From the NCBI GenBank assembly GCA_008933805.1, contig WBUH01000001.1:124001-188000 (forward strand): a stretch of 64,000 nucleotides of DNA. The letters run 5' to 3'. Below, one piece after another: positions 26,278 to 33,554 of this stretch; the first letter of the stretch is position 1; each line of letters opens with the position of its first letter. Below the pieces are notes generated by a model that worked only from the letters and a program-made list of their open reading frames with translations, ran no database searches and had not been told where the DNA came from. The DNA is from Bacteroidota bacterium (GTDB lineage: Bacteria > Bacteroidota > Bacteroidia > UBA8524). The translations under genes and the position numbers were made by a program.

Positions 26278-26891
26278 TTATTTAAAAGTACTTTAGCTGT
26301 TAAAATAAAAATGATAATGCCCGCTGCTCCCAACACAAGCCAAGCCCAAACAGGCGTTTTTAATACTGTTACGGTTTTGGTTGCGGCTTCTTTTCTTAGC
26401 CGCTCTATCTCTTTTTGCAGGGTATTTATAACTTGCGGCAAAGCCTCACATTCGGCTTGCAACCTGCCTGACGTATCGGTATAAAACTTTAACACAGCTT
26501 GGCTGTTGCGATATATTACCGTGTCCCTGCCGTGTTTTAATTGCCCCAGTATGGCAGCGAGCGCGCTACTGTCTATTCCCGTACTCACGGTTGCGCCCGG
26601 TACTGCCACCTGTACATCTTTTAAGGTTTCCTTATAGGTTTCCTCTACTGTATTAACTACAGGCGTTGGGGTTTTACACCCTCCTAAAAGCAGCAACAGC
26701 AACATCAATAAAGCGGCTGTGCCGCCTGTATTACGGTTATCCTTAGAAACCAACAGGCCAATACCCAAACCAATGCCCACGCCTGCTTCCGTCCAGCTTG
26801 TGCCGTTGGTAAACACGCTGGCTATACTGGCAATTATGATTATAATGCCAATGATGGAGGTTACCGGGTTATTGACTATCCTGTTTTTCAT
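26259..26891 (-). CDS. Composite membrane protein with lipobox, possible holin/spanin
   Basis: A 210-residue protein. Two or three hydrophobic segments occupy the first 72 residues, including an Ile-run near residue 14 and LLLLLLGGCKTP with a lipobox-like Cys near 73. A soluble region contains a coiled-coil stretch (QVINTLQKEIERLRKEAATK), and a C-terminal transmembrane helix (WLVLGAAGIIIFILTAKVLL) follows. The parts resemble a holin and a spanin-like unit joined in one chain. No lysis function is proven. It starts 9 bp after the tRNA 3' end. Confidence 0.6.
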   Translation of the reverse strand: MKNRIVNNPVTSIIGIIIIIASIASVFTNGTSWTEAGVGIGLGIGLLVSKDNRNTGGTAALLMLLLLLLGGCKTPTPVVNTVEETYKETLKDVQVAVPGATVSTGIDSSALAAILGQLKHGRDTVIYRNSQAVLKFYTDTSGRLQAECEALPQVINTLQKEIERLRKEAATKTVTVLKTPVWAWLVLGAAGIIIFILTAKVLLNKWDLIQ

Positions 26892-26899
26892 TTGATTAG

Positions 26900-26971
26900 T
26901 TGCGGGGGGCGGAATCGAACCGCCGACCTGTAGATTATGAGTCTACTGCTCTACCGCTGCGCTACCCCGCG
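26900..26971 (-). tRNA. tRNA-Met (CAU), with initiator-like C1-A72 mismatch
   Basis: The minus strand folds into a complete cloverleaf. The acceptor is CGCGGGG with CCCCGCA, the D arm is GCGC/GAGC (one G-A mismatch), the anticodon arm is GTAGA-CTCATAA-TCTAC with anticodon CAU, and the variable loop is AGGTC. The T arm is GGCGG-TTCGATT-CCGCC and the discriminator is A73. Position 1 is C and position 72 is A, the mismatch that marks bacterial initiator tRNA. The three G-C pairs of the initiator anticodon stem are absent. No CCA is encoded. Confidence 0.85.
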
Positions 26972-27025
26972 ATGTTTGCCCCGGCCTACCGGCATAACCG
27001 GAAGGGCGCGGGGCTTTTGTTAGTA

Positions 27026-27364
27026 TTAGTTTGCCGTTACGGTTGCCACATGGTCGAATGTGCTGCCATTGAACACGTATAAAAAGTGTTTAATCTTACT
27101 TATTGTACCTGCCTGGCTGGTGGTGTATGAAAAGCCTGTGCCTTGCACCAACGCGCGTGCTGTGCCATCACTACCGGCTTTAATCAACAACATTGCGCCT
27201 GCTTCTACACCGCTGTCAACACTCAGGTCTACGGTGGTATCCTGCGCCATTGTGTCCACGGGCACAATAGTCATTTGGTTAGTTACCGTTACTTCAACAG
27301 TTGCGGCATCTGCCACACTTGCCTGCACATCGGCGGCGGCAAAAGGCCATTTTAAGTTACTCAT
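27026..27364 (-). CDS. Hypothetical phage structural-type protein (112 aa)
   Basis: A 112-residue, Thr/Val/Ala-rich protein of beta character (VEVTVTNQMTIVPVDTMAQDTTVDLSV). It has no signal peptide and no recognised domain. It lies between the DUF5675 gene and the tRNA on the same strand. Composition recalls decoration or appendage proteins, but no specific claim is justified. Confidence 0.55.
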   Translation of the reverse strand: MSNLKWPFAAADVQASVADAATVEVTVTNQMTIVPVDTMAQDTTVDLSVDSGVEAGAMLLIKAGSDGTARALVQGTGFSYTTSQAGTISKIKHFLYVFNGSTFDHVATVTAN

Positions 27365-27367
27365 GGT

Positions 27368-27814
27368 TTATTCGTCTTTAATGGTTATGTAAACTTTTTC
27401 GCCCCTGCTGATTGCGTTAGCTACGGTAGGGTAATGCGTGGTATAAGCATCGGTGCTGTTTAAAAGGCTGTACCTTCCATTTTGCTTATTGATTTTATTG
27501 CCTACCAGTATGCACCCTGCGGTATCTTTATCGGTATTGCCGATATGGATAAGTATATCCTTAAAATTGGGCACATCCTGCAACCACAGCATCCCTATAT
27601 GGAATGCAAAACGGTTTTTATACCGCTGGTGATGGGCGCCGAAAGTGCGGAGTTTTATTTCATACTTACCGGCAGGGATACGGGTTTCGCCCCATACTTT
27701 TACCGCCCGCTTTTCATCCTCAAGGGTATGGCAAAGCAGCTTACCGTTCAGGTATAAATCACCAACCGTTTCGTGTTGGTTAGATTCTTTGCGGCATAGT
27801 ACAAGCTCTATCAT
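27368..27814 (-). CDS. DUF5675 family protein, possible cell-wall enzyme
   Basis: A 148-residue protein matching DUF5675: LEDEKRAVKVWGETRIPAGKYEIKL, then FKDILIHIGNTDKDTAGCILVG. The IHIGN...GCILVG block resembles the active-site His and Cys arrangement of L,D-transpeptidase-like domains. The family is frequent in phage late regions and is a candidate for cell-wall processing or lysis. The 3' neighbour is the small 112-aa gene; the start overlaps the upstream repeat protein's stop by 4 nt. Confidence 0.75.
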   Translation of the reverse strand: MIELVLCRKESNQHETVGDLYLNGKLLCHTLEDEKRAVKVWGETRIPAGKYEIKLRTFGAHHQRYKNRFAFHIGMLWLQDVPNFKDILIHIGNTDKDTAGCILVGNKINKQNGRYSLLNSTDAYTTHYPTVANAISRGEKVYITIKDE

Positions 27815-28215
27815 TTTCCGTTTTTACCGCCTTTTGTTGGTTTTGTGGCTTCCTTGGCTACTTGCTCTTCGGCTGCTTTTGCCTCGGCTTCCTTGGCTGC
27901 CTGCTCTTCGGCTGCTTTTGCCTCGGCCTCCTTGGCTGCTTGCTCTTCGGCTGCTTTTGCTTCGGCTTCCTTGGCTGCTTGCTCTTCGGCTGCTTTTGCC
28001 TCGGCTTCCTTGGCTGCCTGCTCTTCGTTTGTTTCAGGTTTAAGGGCTTTTTCTACCGTTTCGGCTGAAACAGGGGTTACCTTGTTATCGTCAAGGGTTT
28101 TGGCGTGGTTGTGTGCATCGTTGGTCTTAAAAAACGACTGTCCGTCGGCAGTAACATACAATGTGCGGGTGCCGGGATGCGTATCAAACGTTATCTTTAG
28201 TTCTTTGTAGTTCAT
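27811..28215 (-). CDS. Repeat protein with Ala/Glu/Lys-rich coiled-coil region
   Basis: A 134-residue protein. Residues 1-60 form a compact beta-type domain (MNYKELKITFDTHPGTRTLYV). From about 62 on it consists of a perfect 13-residue repeat around AAKEAEAKAAEEQ, ending with a Lys/Gly-rich tail. The repeat should form a long charged helix. It follows the capsid gene in the late operon and may be a head or linker protein. Function unknown. Confidence 0.6.
   Translation of the reverse strand: MNYKELKITFDTHPGTRTLYVTADGQSFFKTNDAHNHAKTLDDNKVTPVSAETVEKALKPETNEEQAAKEAEAKAAEEQAAKEAEAKAAEEQAAKEAEAKAAEEQAAKEAEAKAAEEQVAKEATKPTKGGKNGK
27863..28027 (-). repeat. 39-bp tandem repeat inside the coiled-coil gene
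   Basis: The motif TGCTCTTCG recurs at 27863, 27902, 27941, 27980 and 28019, exactly 39 bp apart (13 codons). Units differ by a few silent or near-silent bases. The copy number is likely to vary by slippage. Confidence 0.9.
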
Positions 28216-28313
28216 GATCTTTATTTAAAATTGAACTTCTTTCACGCCCCTAAGCCCGCCCCTTTTCAGGTGGCGGGCTATGGTGGGCAACACCAAAAAA
28301 CTACAAGTATTTC

Positions 28314-29408
28314 TTATTGGCCTTGTACCAAGGCTATAATGCCTTTTTTGTCTTTACGAGTTTTACCGCCTGCGCGTACCATGGCCGAGAATATCGAGCC
28401 GTAGTACTCAGGTTTATCAAGGTCGCTGTACACTTTTATTTCGCCTTTGGCGCGGTTTACGAAACGGGGGTGCCAAAACAAGGCGGCCTCGTTATCGGTA
28501 GTTGCAGCGGTTGCCCCTAATGCTTTTTTCACAGGCGTGCCGGTGTTATCGTAAATGCCCACCCCGTTACGCACAAGGATGGTGAAACCCAACAGGCGGC
28601 CAATGGTTCCGTCAAGCAGGTTGGCTGTTCCAATTTTTTCAAGGCTCACAAAATTTTCAATACCCATAACATCAGCTACCATTGCCGGGGTAATCAGGGC
28701 AAAACGCTGGTCGCGGGGCACATTCATGCGGTCAAGTTTTTCAGCCACATTAATAAGGTCAGTTTGGGTAACTTTTAAGCGGTTACCTGTTGCGCCGGGG
28801 GCGGTAGCCACACGGGTGGCACCGGTGGTGCGCACAATATTGTCCGTTCCGTCAGGCAGCCACAGGTTGGCAAAAAAGTCGGCCAGCTTGGTATTAATAG
28901 TGTCAGAATGTTGCATAAGCACGCTCTGACGTTTGTTGTAATTGATTTCCAACTCCTCGGTATCGGTAATAAGGGTTGGGTCGCTGGTAAACTCGTTTAG
29001 GTCATAGTCGTTAGTATCGTCAGTACGCTGGCTTATTTGTGCAGGCAACGTGCTGCGGTTTATTTCAACATTAGGGTTAATGCCCTGAACCGGATATTGA
29101 ACGGTTTTACCATTAACAACAAAAGGGGTATCATCCACGCTACGGCTATAAAAACTATTGTCGGGGAAGAGAACGCGCTCAAGGTCGTTACGGAAAACGG
29201 TAACAAACGGGTTGGCAAACGCCACTGCGTTAGGCCGGTTAACCAATACTGCTGCTGCAACGGACAAAACCCCGCTAATATGCAAGCTGGCCCCTTCATA
29301 TACCACTTGGTCTACACCTGCAATACTCAACACAAACGCGCTGAATAAAAAGCCTGCAAAAGCGGCCAAAAGGGTGTACATAATTGCTACTGAACTACGG
29401 ATTTTCAT
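28314..29408 (-). CDS. Major capsid protein
   Basis: A 364-residue protein. Capsid character comes from NDLERVLFPDNSFYSRSVDDT, the KLADFFANLWLPDGTDNIVRT region, an AEKLDRMNVPRDQRFALITPAM segment and a C-terminal LFWHPRFVNRAKGEIKVYSD. It lies directly downstream of the protease/scaffold gene, as in other Mu-like phages. The first 30 residues are strongly hydrophobic (MYTLLAAFAGFLFSAFVLSI), which is odd for a coat protein and may be removed or internal in the shell. Confidence 0.8.
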   Translation of the reverse strand: MKIRSSVAIMYTLLAAFAGFLFSAFVLSIAGVDQVVYEGASLHISGVLSVAAAVLVNRPNAVAFANPFVTVFRNDLERVLFPDNSFYSRSVDDTPFVVNGKTVQYPVQGINPNVEINRSTLPAQISQRTDDTNDYDLNEFTSDPTLITDTEELEINYNKRQSVLMQHSDTINTKLADFFANLWLPDGTDNIVRTTGATRVATAPGATGNRLKVTQTDLINVAEKLDRMNVPRDQRFALITPAMVADVMGIENFVSLEKIGTANLLDGTIGRLLGFTILVRNGVGIYDNTGTPVKKALGATAATTDNEAALFWHPRFVNRAKGEIKVYSDLDKPEYYGSIFSAMVRAGGKTRKDKKGIIALVQGQ

Positions 29409-29441
29409 TGTATTTTCCTCTTATCTTGTTTTGTACTGTAA

Positions 29442-30620
29442 TTAGTTTTTGTCGGGCTTAGTGCCGTATTGCGCTTCGAACAATGCGGCGTATTTGTCCC
29501 ATTCCTCACGCTTCATTTTTAAAAGCCCGGTAGAATCCTGTTTTTGCCATGTTTCCAAATCCCAGGTGGCTTTGTTTTTCACATCCACTACCTGTGAAGG
29601 CGCAGTGGGGGTTTGTGGGGCAGTTTTCAAGTGCGCGTTTATATCCACAACGGGGGTTGCTTGTTTTGTATCGGCCTGTTTAGTGGCAGGCATGGCAGCA
29701 AGAGCGTTTTGTACGGTATCAAAATCGCTTTCTGCCAATTTTGTCCAGTTGGCTACTTGCTCTTCGGTAATCTTACCCTCTGCTTTGGCGGTATTAATAA
29801 GGTTAGTTACCTTAGCCGTATTAGCGGTCTTTAGCTCATTTTCCAGCTTGGTGATTTTAGCATCACGGGTGGTGAGCTCCTCTTTTACCTTAGCTAAAAA
29901 CCTGTCATCATCATCGCTTTCGGTAAGGCTGTTGCTAATGTTGAACGCGCCAAACATGGCTATCAACTGCATTTTCAGTTTATTCATTTCCGGTTTGTTT
30001 TGGTTAAGTTGGTTGTATATGGCCCATACTTCCGAGGGCTTTTTATTGGTCACTAAAGGGGCTGTTTTAACACCGTCACTTTCAATTATTTTGGTGGCAA
30101 TGCCATATTGCAGGCATTGCTGGGCGTTTAACCACGTCATTTTGCCCGGCTGCATCCAGCTTTTCACTACGTTTTCAGGCTGTCCGGTTTGTTTCATTAT
30201 GAAGGCAATAACCTTTGCCTCCATATCCTTCATCAGGGTAACCTGCCCTTCCATGCCTTCCACTTCACCTTGATACCCTCCGATTGGCCGGTGAATCATC
30301 ACCATAGCATTTTGCATCATCCACCGCTCTTTGCACGATAAAAAAAGCATCCCGCCCATACTGGCGGCCATGCCTTCGTTGATGCCTATGGTGTTTACCG
30401 GGCTTGTGCTGATAATGTCGGTAATGGGCCAGCCTTCCAGCATACTTCCACCGTTGCAATGGATAGGGATTTTAATAGTGGGGTATGCCGATGCCAGTTG
30501 TAAGAAAGGCCCCCTGAAACTTGAATAATCAATCTCATTATCATCAGTGCCTATGTCACCGATAATTCTTATTTCAGGAACATCGCCCGAATTGATTATT
30601 TGAAACCACTGATTTGGCAT
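29442..30620 (-). CDS. Head maturation protease (ClpP-like) with scaffold region
   Basis: A 392-residue protein. Residues 1-200 form a ClpP-type serine protease: the catalytic Ser lies in NEGMAASMGGMLF and the His in MIHRPIGGYQGE. Residues about 240-300 form a coiled coil (LAKVKEELTTRDAKITKLEN), and the C-terminal part is Pro/Thr-rich, as in fused protease-scaffold proteins. It would cleave the scaffold during head maturation, 33 bp ahead of the capsid gene. The start is divergent from the terminase block across an operator-rich region. Confidence 0.85.
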   Translation of the reverse strand: MPNQWFQIINSGDVPEIRIIGDIGTDDNEIDYSSFRGPFLQLASAYPTIKIPIHCNGGSMLEGWPITDIISTSPVNTIGINEGMAASMGGMLFLSCKERWMMQNAMVMIHRPIGGYQGEVEGMEGQVTLMKDMEAKVIAFIMKQTGQPENVVKSWMQPGKMTWLNAQQCLQYGIATKIIESDGVKTAPLVTNKKPSEVWAIYNQLNQNKPEMNKLKMQLIAMFGAFNISNSLTESDDDDRFLAKVKEELTTRDAKITKLENELKTANTAKVTNLINTAKAEGKITEEQVANWTKLAESDFDTVQNALAAMPATKQADTKQATPVVDINAHLKTAPQTPTAPSQVVDVKNKATWDLETWQKQDSTGLLKMKREEWDKYAALFEAQYGTKPDKN

Positions 30621-30637
30621 AATTGTTACGCAAAGAT

Positions 30638-30738
30638 TGCCACAATGGCAGTACGTAACAAGTTGCTATTTCTCATAATGTCATAAAAAAGGACATTATG
30701 ACACTAAAAAAGCACATAAGAAATTTGCCATAATGGCA
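30638..30738. promoter_or_regulatory. Divergent late promoter region with twin palindromes
   Basis: Between the divergent late blocks there are two copies of TGCCANAATGGCA, at 30638-30650 and 30726-30738, each followed by GTAC, 88 bp apart. Between them is an inverted repeat CATAATGTC...GACATTATG at 30674-30700. The arrangement suggests binding sites for a late-gene activator or repressor controlling both strands. The small HTH protein at 39669-39863 is a candidate ligand. Confidence 0.6.
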
Positions 30739-30771
30739 GTACAAAAGGGGTTTACCATCTTTGTGAGTGAA

Positions 30772-31197
30772 ATGGCACTAACAGATAAAAAAAATCAAGC
30801 CAAACAGCTATACCTCGAAACCGACCTTACCCAAAAGGATATTGCCGCAATGCTTTGTGTTAGCGAGGTAACCCTATCAAAGTGGGCACAAAAAGGGAAC
30901 TGGGAGGGCGAAAAGGCGGCAGACCTTCTTAGCAAAACCAGCTTGGTAAAGATGATTTATGATGAAATAGCCGCCAAGAAAAAGGCCGGGGAGCGGTTAA
31001 GCGCTGATGATGCCATAAAGTATGCAAAGGCTATTGACCTTGTTAGCAGCAAAAGTGTTAATGCGTCAAGCGCAATCAATGTGTTTAAACAGTTTACCGC
31101 TTGGTTGCAGGGCCGTGATTTAAAAACGGCCAAACAAATCATTTCATTCCAAAAAGAATTCGTAGCTGAACTATTAACCAATGGCACTTCAAATTAA
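30772..31197 (+). CDS. Small terminase-like protein with HTH
   Basis: A 141-residue protein (from the ATG at 30772). The N-terminal HTH is LYLETDLTQKDIAAMLCVSEVTLSKWAQ, typical of phage DNA-packaging small subunits. The remainder is helical (YDEIAAKKKAGERLSADDAIKYAKAI). An earlier ATG at 30733 lies within an operator-like palindrome, so I prefer 30772. It overlaps the large terminase gene by 17 nt. In Mu this position is held by gp27. Confidence 0.75.
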   Translation: MALTDKKNQAKQLYLETDLTQKDIAAMLCVSEVTLSKWAQKGNWEGEKAADLLSKTSLVKMIYDEIAAKKKAGERLSADDAIKYAKAIDLVSSKSVNASSAINVFKQFTAWLQGRDLKTAKQIISFQKEFVAELLTNGTSN

Positions 31198-32785
31198 AAA
31201 ACGGGAATATGATGAGTGGCTGGAATTCTGTCAAAGGGTTGCGTCAGCCACAGATATTCCTGTCAACGAAAAAATTGCGGATAAAGAAGAGCGCAAAAAC
31301 AGGCTTTTAAAGAATGAAAACTATAATGAGTTTGTTAAATATTACTTTCCTCATTACTGCGATGACGGAAAAACAGACTGCGCCTATTTTCACAAAGAGG
31401 CCAACGAAGAAATAAGTAATGACCCTAACATATTAGCGGTATTGGAATGGCCCCGTGAACACGCAAAATCCGTTCATGCTGATATTATTATTCCGCTTCG
31501 TTTAAAAGCAAAAGGGGAATTGACCGGCATGGTGCTGGTGGGGAAAAACAATGATGATGCCTGCAACCTTTTGTCCGATGTACAGGTAGAACTGCAACAC
31601 AACAAGAGATACATAAACGATTTTGGAGAACAGTTTAGCTTTGGTAACTGGCAGGATGGGGACTTTACTACAAAAGACGGGATTAACTTTAGCGGCCTTG
31701 GAAGGCAACAAAGTCCACGCGGTATGCGAGAACGCGAAAAACGACCCAACTATTGCGTAATTGATGATATAGATGACGATGAGTTGGTAGAGAACACCAA
31801 GCGGGTTAAAAAGGTCGTAAAATGGATATTCGGAGCATTGTACTTTGCATTAGGCATCAAGGGTGCGCGGGTAGTTGTGGCAGGAAACCGAATACACCCC
31901 AAAAGTGTACTTGCCCATGTTGTAGGCGATATTAAGCCGGGCGCTCCCACGCGTGAAGGCATCTATCATAGCAAGGTATATGCAACCGAAAACCCAAAAG
32001 GGGTTAAATGTTATTTGGAGGCTGGTGGTAAGCCTGCGTGGAAGGAAAGGTACACTCCTGAAGAACTTAGCCGGAAAATAAAAAAAGCAGGCATCTATCA
32101 CAAACCCGAATTTTACCACGAAAGCGGCGTTGACGGTACAATATTTAAAGATTCTTTGATTAAATGGAAGCCGATGCCCGCAAAAACATGGGGCAAATAC
32201 AAAGTAGTGATAGGCTACTTTGACCCTTCATTCGAAGACAATCCAACAAGCGACTATAAAGCGGTAAGCGTATGGGGCCTATATATATCCGGCTCAAGTG
32301 ACTATGAATTCCATTGTCTAAAAAAGTTTGTTCGACAATGTGACCTTGATGAGCCTTTTGAATTTATGAGCCAAATGGATGATGCAATACAAACCGGGGT
32401 TGGTATTATTTGGTACGTAGAGCGGCAGTTTATGAACAAACCAATCAGGGAAGCATTAAAACGTCACAATAACCGCCGCAAAGTGCGCGGAAAAAAACCA
32501 TTAATGCTTATCCCTGACGCGAGGGATAAAGAGAACAAGTTTACCCGGATTATAAAAATGTCCCCTGAGTATTTAGACGGCCATGTATATAATAACCTTG
32601 AGGAAATTAACGATGCCGACATGATAGAAGGGACTGAGCAACTTAAAGGTATTGAACCGGGCTATCGTTCCGCAGATGATTCCCCCGACGCTGATGAAGG
32701 GGCGTGGAATTACCTATACCCGCACATACCCGATAATGATTTTAAACCTATAATCCGTAAAAGACAACATGCAATTGGATGGTAA
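31181..32785 (+). CDS. Terminase large subunit
   Basis: A 534-residue packaging motor. A Walker A-type site is at residues 90-98 (WPREHAKSV, the degenerate form seen in terminases), and Walker B is NYCVIDDIDDDE near 190. The C-terminal RNase H-like nuclease region starts near GYFDPSFED. It cuts and pumps phage DNA into the head. The protein is of usual length for Mu gp28-type terminases and shows no break. It overlaps the small subunit gene. Confidence 0.9.
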   Translation: MALQIKKREYDEWLEFCQRVASATDIPVNEKIADKEERKNRLLKNENYNEFVKYYFPHYCDDGKTDCAYFHKEANEEISNDPNILAVLEWPREHAKSVHADIIIPLRLKAKGELTGMVLVGKNNDDACNLLSDVQVELQHNKRYINDFGEQFSFGNWQDGDFTTKDGINFSGLGRQQSPRGMREREKRPNYCVIDDIDDDELVENTKRVKKVVKWIFGALYFALGIKGARVVVAGNRIHPKSVLAHVVGDIKPGAPTREGIYHSKVYATENPKGVKCYLEAGGKPAWKERYTPEELSRKIKKAGIYHKPEFYHESGVDGTIFKDSLIKWKPMPAKTWGKYKVVIGYFDPSFEDNPTSDYKAVSVWGLYISGSSDYEFHCLKKFVRQCDLDEPFEFMSQMDDAIQTGVGIIWYVERQFMNKPIREALKRHNNRRKVRGKKPLMLIPDARDKENKFTRIIKMSPEYLDGHVYNNLEEINDADMIEGTEQLKGIEPGYRSADDSPDADEGAWNYLYPHIPDNDFKPIIRKRQHAIGW

Positions 32786-33005
32786 ACAGTTTGAAACAGT
32801 GAAAACACTGTTAATGGATATTGGCCTTGGGGCAATAAACATAGTGGCTTGGACAGCCAGCATATCACAAGGGTTAAACCTGTTACAGCAAATAGCAACA
32901 TTGGTTGTAACAGGGTTAAGCATCTACCTGCTCATCATGCGGATAAAGAAGTTTAAAAAGCAAAAAAACAACAACGACGATGGAGACAACCTTTTTATTG
33001 GATAA
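32769..33005 (+). CDS. Small membrane protein, holin-like
   Basis: A 78-residue protein with two hydrophobic segments (IGLGAINIVAWTASI and IATLVVTGLSIYLLIM) and a basic, Asn/Asp-rich tail. It overlaps the terminase stop by 17 nt and the next gene's start by 26 nt. Size and topology fit a class II holin. Its position between terminase and a gp36-like gene is unusual for one, so the function remains a guess. Confidence 0.5.
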   Translation: MQLDGKQFETVKTLLMDIGLGAINIVAWTASISQGLNLLQQIATLVVTGLSIYLLIMRIKKFKKQKNNNDDGDNLFIG

Positions 33006-33525
33006 AGACTACCGGATGGTAGTACGCGATGAGGTAAAGCAAATACTCATGCAGGCGGATAATTCGGTATTGAAGATGGCCGAAGAAACCGCCATTGAAG
33101 AAATAAAAAGTTACCTGTCGGGGCGTTACGATGTCGCTAAAATTTTTGTGCAGCTATACAGGTTTATCCCAAACCAGCAATGGGGCGCAGAGGATTACGT
33201 GTATAATACTGACGATACGGTTTACAAAGCATTGGTGGACAGTCCGGGTGATGATTTTACAGATGCTGGTGACTGGCAGGCAAGCGACCCACGCAATAAG
33301 CTGGTGGTAAGTTTTGCCGTTAAAGTAGCTGTTTACCACCTGCACAGCCATATCAGCCCGCGCAATATCCCCGAACTGCGTGTAAAGCAATACGATGATA
33401 CTATTGCTTTTTTAAAGCTGGCCGCAAACGGCAAAACAAATATTGACTTACCCCTGCTCGAAGATGTAGGGGCACAAGGTACTTTCAGGCTCGGCTCCAA
33501 TCTCAAAACAAGCCAGCGGTGGTAA
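32980..33525 (+). CDS. DUF1320/gp36-like head-tail protein
   Basis: A 181-residue protein starting METTFLLDKDYRMVVRDEVKQIL. The block EETAIEEIKSYLSGRYDV and the later FAVKVAVYHLHSHISPRNIP match the Mu gp36 (DUF1320) pattern of head-tail joining proteins. It is followed after 29 bp by the portal gene. Function: probable head-completion or connector protein. Confidence 0.75.
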   Translation: METTFLLDKDYRMVVRDEVKQILMQADNSVLKMAEETAIEEIKSYLSGRYDVAKIFVQLYRFIPNQQWGAEDYVYNTDDTVYKALVDSPGDDFTDAGDWQASDPRNKLVVSFAVKVAVYHLHSHISPRNIPELRVKQYDDTIAFLKLAANGKTNIDLPLLEDVGAQGTFRLGSNLKTSQRW

Positions 33526-33554
33526 TAATTAAACGGTGTTTAAACCCTGTATAA

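Noticed and set aside
27845-28210. Plus-strand frames across the Ala/Glu-rich repeat gene
   Set aside because: They are mirror images of the 39-bp repeat in other frames.
30733-30771. Earlier start for the terminase small subunit
   Set aside because: The ATG is part of a palindromic operator that has a second copy without any gene start.
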